Below, piece by piece: positions 44,364-55,551 of a DNA stretch of 64,000 bases. Position numbers and translations under genes: made by a program. Positions within the stretch are counted from its first letter, which is position 1; every line of letters starts with the position of its first letter. The notes beneath the pieces were generated by a model. The model saw nothing but the letters and a program-made list of their open reading frames with translations, did not search any database and was not told the DNA's origin. Location: the NCBI GenBank assembly GCA_007115705.1, contig QXEO01000464.1, positions 5,509,559-5,573,558 of the forward strand, read 5' to 3'. This DNA is from Dactylis glomerata (Eukaryota > Streptophyta > Magnoliopsida > Poales > Poaceae).

Positions 44364-47006
44364 ATGGGTAAACCTCGTGATGGAAAAGTTCTTATATTGC
44401 CATCCACTACAAGAAGAGGTACGACTCTCAACACCTCTGTTGCTCTTAATTCGCCATCTATTATGAGTAAGTTGCTTACACCACACCCACACACTACTGC
44501 TACTACTTCTGCTGAGATTGAAAATGCCACTGATAATTTAGATGATGCTTCTATTGTGCTTGATGAGAGTGGTTCACTAGGTTCCTTTTTAGATGCTACT
44601 ATTGCTAGAGCTAAGTTGGGAAACACCACTGTTACACTTGTTAGTTCACCTGAGTCTAGGGAATGTTCTAGTGATGATTATGATGATGATGCTTATATTG
44701 AGCTTAATGATGATTTTATTGCTGAAGCACATGCTGCACGTAATGCTGGTAATGTTAAAGAACTTCTTGCAAGACGTTCTGTTAGATATAATTTGTCTCC
44801 TGATCCTAAGTTTGCTACTTCTCCCATAAATATTAGAGACAAGGATTATGATTTATCTTTGGATTTATCTTACATATCTATTGTTGAGAAAACTCCTTTT
44901 TGTGGTACTAAAGATGAGAGTGCTATGGGGCACATGAATGAGCTTTCTACTTTGAGTAATTTGTTTTCTGATGATATTAAGCTTGGCACTTACTTTGTTG
45001 CTAAGATTTTTCCTTTCTCGTTGAAAGATGGTGCTAAAACTTGGTTTAATAGCTTGTCTCCTGGATCTCTTACTAGTCCTATTGCTTTGGTTAATGCTTT
45101 CTTTCAGAAATATTTTCCTTCTAGTGCTCAACATGCTGCTGTGCAGAAAATCTTTGATTTTGAACAGGAAAAAAGAGAGATATTGTCTGAATCTTGGACA
45201 AGGTTTTGTTTTTTAATTAGAGCTTTGCCTAAAGAACCATTGCCTAAAAATGAACTTCTTGATATATTTTATAATGGACTAACAGATGAATCTATGTCAT
45301 ATTTGGATAGTTGTGCTGGTTGTGTTTTCAGGGAAAGAACTCCGGTTGATGCTGAAGAATTAATGGCTAAAATAAGCCAGAATCATGATGATTGGACTTT
45401 AGTTGAGCCAACACCAGCACCAACCCCTGCGCCATCTACAGAGCCTACGCCGAAGAAGAGAGGAATGATTGAATTAAATGATGAAGTTATGAGGGAAGCT
45501 AAGAAATCTCTTAATGAGAAAGGTATTAAGGCCAAAGATGTGAAGAATTTACCTCCCATAGAAGAATTATGTAAGCCAATCCCTCACTCATCCACTATTG
45601 AGGTACACTCTCTCCAACACTTTGATGAAAGAGATATTCCTTATACTAAACCTCCTGATCAATGCTTAGATGAATTTGATAATTTTATTGTTAAGCAAGA
45701 AATTTTTAATAGAATGGTGCATAATCATTTGTTGGAGAATTCTAGAGCTATTAACAAGTTGCAGGATATTGTGGAGAGAACCGCCAATGATGTGAAGATA
45801 CTTGTTAAACATTTTCAAATGGTTCAAACACAAATTGATCAGCTCACCGAGGTGCAAAAAGACTTGCTAGTTAATGCCGCAAAAGAGAAGCAAGCATGTG
45901 AAATACGCACAAGAAGTGGCGCTGCTACTCAAGATCCATTATATCCTGAAGGACATCCTAAGAGGGTCGAGCAAGATTCTCAACGTACTTCAAATGATGA
46001 TATTCCTTCCAAAAAGAAGAAGAAGAAGCATAAAACAACCACAGAATTATCTGATGCAGGTAAAGATCCTAACAGTGTTTCTATTTCTGATGCTGAAACT
46101 GAACCAGGGGATGCTTCCGATAAAGAAGAAGTTGAAGAGGAACCAGAAAAGATTGATAAAAATGCAAAGTACACCAAAGAAGACTTCATTGCCAACAAGC
46201 ATGGTAAAGAGAGAGAACCTTGGGTACAGAAACCAATGCCTTTTCCTGGTAAGAAACACAAGTCCAAGGAAGAAGAACACTACAACAGGTTTTGTGAATG
46301 GATGAGACCTTTATTTTTGCAAATTCCTTTGACTGATGCTATTAGAATGCCTCCTTATGCAAAGTATATGAAAGATATTGTCACTAACAAAAGGAAAATT
46401 CCTAATGAGGAAATTTCCACTTTACTTGCTAATTATTCTTTTGATGGTAAAGTTTCGGAGAAGCTTGGAGATCCAGGTATACCTACTATTCCTTGCTCCA
46501 TTAAAAATAACTATGTTAGAACTGCTTTATGTGATTTGGGAGCTGGAGTTAGTGTCATGCCTTTTTCTCTTTATAAGAGACTTGATCTAGAAAAATTGGT
46601 ATCAACTGATATATCTTTGCAGATGGCTGATAAGTCTACTACTATTCCTATTGGTATATGTGAAAATGTTCCTGTTCAAGTTGCTAACAGTTTTCTAATA
46701 TTAACTGATTTTGTTGTGTTGGAAATGCCTGAAGATGATAATATGTCTATTATTCTTGGGAGACCTTTTCTAAACACTGCAGGTGCTGTTATTAATTGCA
46801 ATCAAGGAAAAGTCACTTTTATTGTTAATGACAAAGAGTATATGGTTTATTTTCCCAAGAAAATTGATAGTAAGAGTGCTCTAAATTCAATCAAGCATGT
46901 TGAGACCATCAAAGTTGGTCAAATTATTTGTTCAGAGCGAAAGCCCAAGGAAGAATGTAAAAATGTTATGGTTAGGACTATACATATCAAAGTTGAGGTA
47001 ACATAA
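44364..47006 (+). CDS. gag-pro: Element D gag-protease, 880 aa
   Basis: The ATG at 44364 (MGKPRDGKVLILPS) is the first in a frame that is open to 47006. The capsid-like domain lies around residues 200-330 (WFNSLSPGSLTSPIALVNAF, YFPSSAQHAAVQK, FYNGLTDES). A linker rich in Pro/Thr and charged residues follows, with ACEIRTRSG, typical of Athila gag. The retropepsin spans about 700-810, with ALCDLGAGVSVMP as the active-site turn (D-L-G) and IILGRPFL near its end. No CCHC knuckle is evident. The frame ends without RT. It could supply particles and processing activity, but not reverse transcription or integration. Confidence 0.87.
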   Translation: MGKPRDGKVLILPSTTRRGTTLNTSVALNSPSIMSKLLTPHPHTTATTSAEIENATDNLDDASIVLDESGSLGSFLDATIARAKLGNTTVTLVSSPESRECSSDDYDDDAYIELNDDFIAEAHAARNAGNVKELLARRSVRYNLSPDPKFATSPINIRDKDYDLSLDLSYISIVEKTPFCGTKDESAMGHMNELSTLSNLFSDDIKLGTYFVAKIFPFSLKDGAKTWFNSLSPGSLTSPIALVNAFFQKYFPSSAQHAAVQKIFDFEQEKREILSESWTRFCFLIRALPKEPLPKNELLDIFYNGLTDESMSYLDSCAGCVFRERTPVDAEELMAKISQNHDDWTLVEPTPAPTPAPSTEPTPKKRGMIELNDEVMREAKKSLNEKGIKAKDVKNLPPIEELCKPIPHSSTIEVHSLQHFDERDIPYTKPPDQCLDEFDNFIVKQEIFNRMVHNHLLENSRAINKLQDIVERTANDVKILVKHFQMVQTQIDQLTEVQKDLLVNAAKEKQACEIRTRSGAATQDPLYPEGHPKRVEQDSQRTSNDDIPSKKKKKKHKTTTELSDAGKDPNSVSISDAETEPGDASDKEEVEEEPEKIDKNAKYTKEDFIANKHGKEREPWVQKPMPFPGKKHKSKEEEHYNRFCEWMRPLFLQIPLTDAIRMPPYAKYMKDIVTNKRKIPNEEISTLLANYSFDGKVSEKLGDPGIPTIPCSIKNNYVRTALCDLGAGVSVMPFSLYKRLDLEKLVSTDISLQMADKSTTIPIGICENVPVQVANSFLILTDFVVLEMPEDDNMSIILGRPFLNTAGAVINCNQGKVTFIVNDKEYMVYFPKKIDSKSALNSIKHVETIKVGQIICSERKPKEECKNVMVRTIHIKVEVT

Positions 47007-47842
47007 GCATTTAGTGAAGTGCAAAGTTTTGCCTTATATAAAGTTAGTTTGGGAGCAAGACTTGATCAACCTTGTTAACAAAGTGATTTTATATGAACGA
47101 AACTTCGTTTTCACCGCATCCACTCCACCTCACTTGTATTTACTTTCATCAATTTTTATTCCTTCAGTTTAGTTTCATAATTAAGAGTATCTTAGAGCTG
47201 CTGCATGCTTAGTTTTGACTTGCTTGAAATCTTTTCATCCTCATTTTTCTGAATTTTTATCGATATGCCAATTTCTGAAAAATCCTCGAAAATAAAGTTT
47301 CTCGAAAAATTCTGGAAAATTCTTTATAAATTGTTATGTCAAAATTGGGGTAGAGAGACACCTGGGAGGCACCAGGAGGGGCTGCCACGCCACCTCACAC
47401 ATAGGTGGCGCGGCTCAGCCCTGGCCGCACCACCCAGGTGTGAGAGGGGCCCAGCTGGCCCCTCACTCATCTCTTCTTCCCCTGCTCTTTCTCTCTCCCA
47501 AAAAATACTGCCCCATTTGCTCAAGCCCGAGTTCTTGCTGTTCTTCACCTAGATTTTTCGATCTCCTTGCTCAGCCCAACATTTCTGCTAAAATTTGGAG
47601 CATTTGCTCTCCGGTATGTAACTCCTCCACTTGTCCAAGTAGAATTTCTTTTGGTGGAGTATTTCTTGAGTATTTTAGCATTGTAGGTGGCAGGATAAAT
47701 GAGTATGCATGCTTGTTCTATTGCTTAGAATTGTTATTTTGATGCATGTTAGCTCTCTAGTAACCCACTATAGTAGTCTCCTACACTTGCTTGTCTTTAA
47801 ATCACTTTTTATGAGTTTGTTGAAAAATTTCAGAGAAGGGAG
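47007..47842 (+). other. Element D internal leader upstream of the env-position ORF
   Basis: About 830 bp with no long frame. It contains a copy of the LTR-type GC-rich palindrome: CCTCACACATAGGTGGCGCGG from 47393 against CCGCACCACCCAGGTGTGAG from 47424. A candidate intron follows, CCG|GTATGT at 47614 to TTTCAG at 47833, ending nine bases before the ATG of the next ORF. Together these look like the leader of a separate, spliced transcript. Confidence 0.45.
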
Positions 47843-48968
47843 ATGGACAACTTCACATATGGAGAAGTGTTTGAAAGTGATGCACCAAGGTCATCAAGGC
47901 CCTCAAGATCCACTGCTCAATATAGGATGTCTTATAATGAGGATCTCATGTCACCAAACCTTGAAGGGGACGATGAAGATGCATATCCATCTACCTTCCC
48001 TTGTTTTAACTTTTTGAGTGATGCAGGGATTCTTGATGATTTCTTGCTCCTTATTAACAGGGTTGGGTTGACTGATTACATGACAGATGAAAGAGACCAA
48101 TATGCTTTGCTTACAAAGACTTTCATTGAAAGTTTTAAATTTATTAACGCTCATTTCAATCCTTCCATTGCATTTAAGATTTATGATAAGTCTATCACCA
48201 TGTCTTTGGGGAGGTTTTGTTCTATTTTAGGTATTCCCATGTTTGGAACAGCCAGGAGGATACAAAATCACCCCACTGATTTGGTGGAGCTTTACCGAGG
48301 AGTGACCAATGATGATGACCGCACCGCTCAGCGTGGCAAGATAAGAAACATTCAGCTCCCAGCTATTAGATATTTCAGTTACTATCTTGCAACTAGTGTA
48401 CTTGGTAGAGAAAACACTAGCAATATCTCCAACTATCATTTAGCTTTTCTAGCTACCGCTCTTGATGTTAGTAAGAAGTATAACCTTGGTGCTATTATTG
48501 CTCGTCGCCTAGCCGCTAGGGGACCTATTTATGGAGGTATTATTGCCGCGCGCATTGTTGCTGAGCTAGGACTTTCTATTGCTCCTGGTGATGTATTGTT
48601 GGCTCCTCAAAGGCTTGATCTTTCTGCTATGAAACTCTTATCATTTTGTTACTGCTAACTCTTGTGCAGAGAAATTAGTTTACAGGATGTTATTTATTGA
48701 TGGAGAAGAAAGGGAAATTCCCTTGCCTCAGCCTAACTTGTTCAACATTCACATGAGGCAATGGTCGCGCACGAAGGTGGAGTTGGACGATTAGCTTAGG
48801 TTGCTTGGTTTCAATGTCCAGCACGGTGCAGTGGTCCAGGAGGAAGAGGAGGAGCCGGCCTATCACTTCACCACGTACCACTCCGGGGCTTCCTCGAGCT
48901 CATATCAGGACGATGGTGCTTCTTCGTCACACTACGGAGGCGCCACTTCATGGCCAAGTTGGGATTGA
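47843..48968 (+). pseudogene. Athila-type ORF in env position, frameshifted
   Basis: From ATG 47843 (MDNFTYGEVFESDAPR) the frame runs 271 codons to 48658. It includes FNFLSDAGILDDFLLLI, SLGRFCSILGIPMFGTARRI and FLATALDVSKKYNLG. This resembles the Athila ORF family (PF03078-like), found between integrase and 3' LTR in Athila elements and often called env-like, though its role is unknown. I see no signal peptide or clear membrane segment in the N-terminal part. A one-base shift near 48637 ends the frame early; the sequence continues in another frame (KLVYRMLFIDGEEREIPLPQ), passes a TAG near 48792, and ends with a Ser/Tyr-rich tail at 48968. It is thus broken in at least two places. Confidence 0.6.
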
Positions 48969-49295
48969 TCTCCACTTAGGCCAAAAGCCTAAGCTTGGGG
49001 GGAGGTACGCCGACGATTCACTCATCTACATATCATATTTTGTTGGATCTTTGTATATTCGTGTTTCGCCTTCTTTATTGTTCTTGCTCTTGTTTCCACT
49101 TTCCCAGAACACAAAAAGACCAAAAATATTTCTGTTGTTTCTCTTTGTTTGGTTCTTTAGTTTTCTACCTTTGGTTTATTTTACTTGCTATTTTCGGTTT
49201 GCCATTTGAAAAATCCAAAAATATTTTGCTTTGTTTGTTATTTCCTTCTGCTTTTGTTTCAAAAATCAAAAACCCCAAAAATATTTGTTGTTCTT
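48969..49295 (+). other. Element D non-coding segment with internal polypurine-like tract
   Basis: AAGCTTGGGGGGAGG at 48991-49005 resembles the polypurine tract before the D LTR and lies just after the env-position ORF. The rest is T-rich with repeated AAAAATCCAAAAATATTT words. TTCTT at 49291-49295 is the target duplication of element E. Confidence 0.65.
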
Positions 49296-50901
49296 TGATA
49301 CGTCTCAAACGTATCTATAATTTTTGATGCTCCATGCTTGTTTTTACACCATTTGCCTATTGTTTCGTTACACTTAGTGGTACTTTTATGCATTTTTCGG
49401 AACTAACCTATTAACGAAGTGCCACAGTGCCAGTTTCCTGTTTTCTGCTGTTTTTGTGTTTCAGAGTGATACACAGGAAATATTCTCGGAATTGGACAAA
49501 ACAAGTTCCTGAAGTCTTATTTTACCCGGAAGCTTCCAGAGATCCGAAGGAGAGTAGGAGGTGAGGGACCAGGGGCCCACATGCACAGGTGGCGCGGCCA
49601 GCCCCTAGCCCGCGCCACCACCGTGTGAGGCCACCTGGCCCCTCCTCTGACGACGCTCCTTCGCCTATAAAGACCCCCCGATGGAAAAAACCTAAGTACC
49701 TGATCAGTTTTCCAGAACACATCGCGATCCGCCGCCGCCGTCGACCCGAAGATCGGGAGGGTCCAGAAGCTCTTCCCGGCACCCTGTCGGAGAGGGGAAT
49801 CGCCACCGGAGGTCTTCTTCATCGCCATGCTTGCCTCCGGAGCGATAAGTGAGTAGTCTACCTTGGACTATGGGTCCATAGCAGTAGCTAGATGGTTGTC
49901 TTCTCCACCATGTGCTTCATGTTTAGATCTCATGAGCTGCCCTACATGATTGAGATCACCGTTATGTAATTCTACATGTTTGGTTTGTTGGGATCCGATG
50001 AATATTGGTGTTTATGATTAAATTGCTGTACTGAATTATATCTTTTGTTATCTCTATGTTGTTTATGATCTTGCATGCTCTCCGTTGTTAGTAGCTATCT
50101 TGGCCGAGTAGTTGCTAGTGACTCCAAGAGGGGGTATTTATGCTCGATAGTGGGTTCATGCCTCTATTTCACCTGGGGGAGTGACAAAAACCTCTAAGGT
50201 GGTAGATGTGCTGTTGCTACTAGGGAGAAAACAACATTCATATGTTCAAGGGCATATGCTTTGTTTACATTACACACTTTGCTTAATGCAATTATCTGTT
50301 GTTCGCAACTTAATACTTCTAGGGTGTTCGGATTGATATCCCAGGGAGTGGATTATTAGTCATAGATGCAGTTGTATGGCGGTCTATGTATTTTGTTGTA
50401 AAGCCCAGAGTAAATCTCATAGTGATCTTCTTGACATATCACGTTATCTCTATTCTATCAATTGCCCAACTGTAATTTGTTTACCCAGCATGTGTTATTT
50501 TATCTATGGAGAGACACCACTAGTGAACTGTGGACCCGGTCCTATTTCCATCATATTGCTATCACCTGTTTACTTTACTCGTACTATTTACTTTACTCGC
50601 ATACTATATTGTTTTCCACTCGATACGCTCATAACCTTTGTTTCAAGCAAACCGGTGAGATTGACAACCTCATCGCAAGTTGGGAACAAAGTATTTGTTT
50701 GTGTGTGTGCAGGTTCCGCGACACCTTCAGTCATCATTGTCTCTCCTCTCCTGATCGATATTAAACCTTGGTTTCTTAACTGAGGGAAGACTAGCTGCTA
50801 TACTCATCATACCTTCCTCTTGGGGTTCCCAACGGGCTGGTTATCCACCACGCACAAGGATAGTCTGCTCCCACGTCAACCACACGTCATCAAAGGGATC
50901 A
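49296..50901 (+). repeat. 5' LTR of element E
   Basis: TGATACGTCTCAAACGTATC to AAAGGGATCA. The first 0.3 kb resembles the element B LTR. Confidence 0.93.
49578..49674 (+). promoter_or_regulatory. GC-rich palindrome and TATA box, element E 5' LTR
   Basis: CACATGCACAGGTGGCGCGG (49578-49597) pairs with the CGCGCCACCACCGTGTG arm at 49611-49627. TATAAAG follows at about 49667. The copy in the 3' LTR lies at 59094-59188. Confidence 0.65.
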
Positions 50902-50911
50902 GCTAGTTTTC

Positions 50912-50929
50912 TGGCGCCGTTGCCGGGGA
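50912..50929 (+). promoter_or_regulatory. Primer binding site of element E
   Basis: TGGCGCCGTTGCCGGGGA, 10 bases after the LTR, identical to element B. Confidence 0.85.
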
Positions 50930-51094
50930 GGAAGAGAAGACTTCTGTGAGGGAAGTTCTTCGCACACACATTCTTTACTTTGTTATTGTTTTGCTTTACT
51001 TTATTTATTTTACCTGCATTGCTTTTTATCAAAAACCCAAAAAAATGAGAATCCTTGGTAGTTGTTTTTACTTGTTTACTTTTGTTTTGCTGAA

Positions 51095-53158
51095 ATGGCC
51101 AATCCTGAAAACACCAAGTTGTGTGACTTTACTAGCACAAACAATAGTGATTTTATCTGCACTCCTATTGCACCACCTATTCCTGCTGTGAACTTTTATG
51201 AGATTAAGCCTGCTTTGTTGAACCTTGTTATGAAAGAGCAATTCTCTGGTGCTAGTACTGAAGATGCTGCAGCTCATCTCAACAATTTTGTTGAGCTATG
51301 TGAGATGCAGAAATATAAGGATGTTGATAGTGATATTATTAAGCTCAAGTTGTTTCCTTTTTCTTTGAGAGGAAATGCTAAAGATTGGTTGCTGTCTTTG
51401 ACTAAGAATAGTATTGATTCATGGGCTAAGTGTAAGGATGCTTTTATTGGTAGATACTATCCTCCTGCTAAGATTATATCTCTGCATAGCAATATTATGA
51501 AGTTTATTCAGTTTGATAATGAACATGTTGCTCAAGCTTGGGAAAGAATGAAATCTATGATAAAGAATTGCCCCACTCATGGACTGACTACTTGGATGAT
51601 TATCCAAACTTTTTATGCAGGACTGAATTTTTCTTCAAGGAACCTACTTGATTCAGCTACTGGAGACACTTTTATGTCCCTTACCTTGGGCGCCGCATCA
51701 AAGCTACTCGACAACATGATGGTAAATTATTCTGAATGGCACACCGAGAGAGCTCCACAAGGTAAGAAGGTAAATTCTGTTGAGGAAACCTCTTCCCTGA
51801 ATGATAAGATTGATACCATTATGGCTATGCTTGCTAATGATAGGACTCATGTTGATCCTAATAATGTTCCTTTGGCCTCTTTGGTTGCTCAAGAAGAGCA
51901 TGTTGATGTGAATTTCATTAGAAACAATAATTTTAACAACAATGCTTACAGGAACAATTTTGCTAGTAACAATTATAGGCCGTATCTTTCTACCAATGGT
52001 AATGGTTATGGTAACTCTTATGGTAATTCCTACAACAACACTAGGGCCACACCCTCCGAGCTTGAGGTAATGCTCAAGGACTTCATCGGTAAGCAAACTG
52101 CTTTTAACAAGTCTGTTGAGGAAAAGTTAGGCAAAATTGATATTCTTGCTTCTAAAGTTGATAGCCTTGCTCATGATGTTGAACTTCTGAAATTAAAAGT
52201 GTTGCCTAATGATGTGAAAGAGAACAATGTTCTTGCTACCGCTAATGCTATCCAAGTTGGAATTGATGAAAATATTAGATTGTTAGCGGAATTGCATGCC
52301 AGGTGGGAAAGAGAAGATGAGATGGCTAGAGAGATGAAGGTATGTACTATTACTACCTCTAATGATGTTGCTCCTACTGCTAGCAATCCTCTTACTTTGA
52401 TAGGTGTAGAGAAAACTCCCACTCCTTGTGTTAAAAAGCTTAAAACTGCCAAAACTTTTTCTCAAAAGAGTGCTGAAATTTTTCGGAGTGTGGGAGATGA
52501 TAGCTCTACTTCTTTTAATGATTTTGATGTTGATGGCTGCAATATATCTGAAGTAATTTTGTTCTTGCAAAAGTTTGCTTTGACTCCCAATGCTAGTTCT
52601 TTAAATATTGCTTTTACTAAGCATATTACCAATGCTCTCATAAAGATTAGGGATGAAAAGTTGAAGCAAAAAGCCTCTGTTCCCAAGAAGTTAGAAGATG
52701 GTTGGGAACCCATCATTGATATGCATATTAATGGTTATGATTGCCATGCTTTATGTGATCTAGGTGCTAGTATTTCTATCATGCCTAGAAAGATTTATGA
52801 CATGCTTTATTTACCACCGCTTGAAAAATGTTATTTTGATGTTCCTATTGCTAATGTTGCTAAGAAGAAACCTTTGGGAAGGATTAATGATGTTCTTATT
52901 GTGGTTAACAATAACCTTGTTCCCGTTGATTTTCTTGTTATGGACATTGAATGCCATGCTTCATGTCCTATTATTTTGGGAAGACCCTTTCTTCGAACTG
53001 TAGGTGCTATCATTGATATAAGGGAAGGCACTATCAAATATCAATTCCCACTTAAGAAAGGTATGGAACACTTCCCTAGGAAAAGAAAGAAATTACTTTT
53101 TGACTCTATTCTTAGAGCAAATTATGAGCTTGATGCTTCATCACTTGATGTTACTTGA
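51095..53158 (+). CDS. gag-pro: Element E gag-protease, 687 aa
   Basis: The ATG at 51095 (MANPENTKLCDF) starts a fully open frame. The capsid-like domain is at about residues 50-200 (LKLFPFSLRGNAKDWLLSLT, AFIGRYYPPAKI, HVAQAWERMKSM). An Asn/Gly/Tyr-rich stretch at about 280-320 replaces a zinc knuckle, none of which is seen. Helical linkers follow, then a retropepsin at about 530-640 with ALCDLGASISIMP (D-L-G active site) and IILGRPFLRT. No RT or integrase follows before the conserved twin hairpins. The protein differs from the B and D gag proteins although the three elements share non-coding parts. It should form particles and process itself. Confidence 0.87.
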   Translation: MANPENTKLCDFTSTNNSDFICTPIAPPIPAVNFYEIKPALLNLVMKEQFSGASTEDAAAHLNNFVELCEMQKYKDVDSDIIKLKLFPFSLRGNAKDWLLSLTKNSIDSWAKCKDAFIGRYYPPAKIISLHSNIMKFIQFDNEHVAQAWERMKSMIKNCPTHGLTTWMIIQTFYAGLNFSSRNLLDSATGDTFMSLTLGAASKLLDNMMVNYSEWHTERAPQGKKVNSVEETSSLNDKIDTIMAMLANDRTHVDPNNVPLASLVAQEEHVDVNFIRNNNFNNNAYRNNFASNNYRPYLSTNGNGYGNSYGNSYNNTRATPSELEVMLKDFIGKQTAFNKSVEEKLGKIDILASKVDSLAHDVELLKLKVLPNDVKENNVLATANAIQVGIDENIRLLAELHARWEREDEMAREMKVCTITTSNDVAPTASNPLTLIGVEKTPTPCVKKLKTAKTFSQKSAEIFRSVGDDSSTSFNDFDVDGCNISEVILFLQKFALTPNASSLNIAFTKHITNALIKIRDEKLKQKASVPKKLEDGWEPIIDMHINGYDCHALCDLGASISIMPRKIYDMLYLPPLEKCYFDVPIANVAKKKPLGRINDVLIVVNNNLVPVDFLVMDIECHASCPIILGRPFLRTVGAIIDIREGTIKYQFPLKKGMEHFPRKRKKLLFDSILRANYELDASSLDVT

Positions 53159-53171
53159 TTCGCAATTTTCT

Positions 53172-53221
53172 GCGCCTAGCACAAAGGCGTTAAAGAAAAG
53201 CACTCTTGGGAGATAACCCAA
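53172..53221 (+). repeat. Twin hairpins after the element E gag-protease stop
   Basis: GCGCCT/AGGCGT (53172-53177 with 53185-53190, loop AGCACAA) and TTGGG/CCCAA (53206-53210 with 53217-53221). Same stems as in element B. Confidence 0.7.
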
Positions 53222-55551
53222 TGTTTTCTTTTCAGTACTTTTTCTTTTATTTGAGTCTTGGAAGTCATTACTACAGTAACGACCGCTCCTTATCTTGTTT
53301 ATTTCGTTTTTGTGCCAAGAGAAGCCTCTAATTTGAGTGAGGTAAAGATTTGGGGATGTTGCTGTCCTGAAACTGTTTTCGGTGCTGCACCGTAAAAATT
53401 CGTGAAAATTCTCTGTTTATCTTTTGGACCTGCGATTTCTTGTGCATATGCCCCAGGTTATATCCAAACTTTTCTTAGTTGAACACTTTTTGATTTGAGC
53501 AACAGAAAATCCCTCAAAAATTCGACCTTTGTCAGCTGTTCAGTTTTGACAGATTTCTGCCAATATTTGTGTTTGCCACTTTATCGCTTTCTTTTGAGTT
53601 CTTTTGATCACGGAACTTTTGGAGAAGTTGCTACAGTAGTATATGCTATATATGTGGTGGTTTTGAGTTGAAACCTGAAGCAAATAGAGGATTGATTATA
53701 TGTTATGCTTGCACTAATGTTGCTAATAGAATTGTGTTTAGTTTTGTATGAAGGAAGTTTTCAAGTGTAGGGATTGGAGAATGATGAGATGAGTTGAAGA
53801 ATAGACAAAAGCTCAAGCTTGGGGATGCCCATGCATCACCCCAAGAAATATCCAAGAAGTACAAGCGTCAAAGCTTGGGGATGCCCCCGAGGCACCCCTT
53901 CTTCATCGGCAAAAATAAGGTCACCTTCCAAAACACTATATTTTTATTGCTTCATGCACTATGTGTTTTTCTTGGAGCGTCAGTTGTCTTAGTTTTCTTA
54001 GTTGGTTTAGTTTGTTTGTTTGATGCAATAAATGGTTGGACCCCAACAAATTTCTTTTGGAGAAGTTGTTTGTTTTCATTTGCAAAGAACGCTCAGTTTT
54101 TCACTCTTATCGTTCATCGATGCGTTCTTCTTTTTCTGCTACTGCTTTTGGTTTTCGTTTTCGCCTTGATTTGCATTCAGACCTTGTTATATCTTTTCAT
54201 CAAGGTGTATTTTTTCCTCTGATCTTCATTGGTTTTCATCAAAATAGGTGTTTATAAAAATTTCAAATGGTGTTGGAAAAGAGAAAAAGCTTTGTGCAAA
54301 ATAGTGGTACAAGAAGGAGCTTGTGTAGACTGCGGCTTAGGCTTTTTCATGTCATGCTTGATGTCTTTTTGATAGTATGCTTAGTGGTTTTGCTGTAGCA
54401 TGACTTGTCTCAAATAACTGAGATTGCTTAATGAGCCTTTGAAAAAATCATGCGTTGTTTTTATTGTATGGAAGCATTATTTTGGTTTTCTCCTTGATGC
54501 TTTATTTGGGTTGACTTGGCGCATGCTCACACATGTTAGACTCTTACAAAGTCGCCAATAGCCTTCATGATCATTTAGTTTTTAACTTTTGATGCCATCG
54601 TATGCTTCTTTTAATGTCGCTTTGTCGCTTTGCATGATTATGGCCATTACTGCTCTCTTAGTTGGTCGCTCCCAGTCTTTTGCTAGCCCTCGCCTTGTAC
54701 TGAGTATGAGCTCTACTCGTGCATCCAACTCCTAAAAGCCAAAGTTTTCCAAAGTGTCCACCATACATACCTACTAGCAATTTGCTATTCCAAGTAAATT
54801 TGACTTGCTTTTATTTTCTCTTCAAATTAAACTCTTACTAGTGTTATGCGAAATTCGGTTAGTAAAGCTCTCACGAACCGGAAGGCACACTTTACTTTTT
54901 CCTGTTCTTAAAAATTTGACATTGTGGTCTCTTATGTTGAGTTGTTATGCTTGCAAGTTGTAAGTTGGATTCTAGCCCAGCCATGCTGTCATGGGCAAGC
55001 TTTCAACATTGCACTTCTTATTTGAGTTGATATCGTGATCTTTTGTTTATGGATACCCGCGGTGTGAAATGAATTGAATCTTGTAGGGATCATGGAGTTT
55101 GTATATGTGTTAGGGAAACGCCGGGCCGCCAATCTAAGCCATGCATAATTCATGGTGGAAATTTGCAGCATACCCATGGTGAACATTCGACGACGCATCT
55201 CATAATAAAAAGCTAAACAAAAGGCAAATAAAAGAGATGTGGAGGTGTTCATTGTCTGCTTGTCCTGTCATTTTGGTGTGGGCTTGTTCCATTTCATCGG
55301 ACACGGAGGTACCCCATTGGCGGTTCTCAATGATATGCATATACTTACAATGACAAGAGCCTTGCTTGGGACTCTAAGTAAAGTAGCATGAGGTTTGGGT
55401 ACTCGTATTCACGGGGCACGGGGTCTTCAACTTATGATTTGTCAAGCATATGCATCATAATTGTTCTTGCATTAACTTTAACCATTCAAGATGCTTATGA
55501 TGGGGGCAATGAGAGCTCAAAGCCGGTAAGTACCATAATTTTTGAAGGTTA
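53222..55551 (+). other. Element E 3' non-coding region, part before the Helitron
   Basis: It is closely similar to element B 32212-33750 as far as about 54765, including two AAGCTTGGGGATGC words (53815 and 53871). From about 54765 it departs from B. The last 780 bp are specific to E, or come from another insertion whose edges I cannot see. Confidence 0.7.

Noticed and set aside
44364..48968. A complete autonomous element D with RT and integrase
   Set aside because: Searched the interval after the protease for YVDD-, FLDxYSG- or HHCC-type motifs in all frames; none seen.
47843..48968. Calling the env-position ORF a true envelope protein
   Set aside because: No signal peptide, furin-type site or clear membrane anchor is visible; only position and Athila-type similarity support it.
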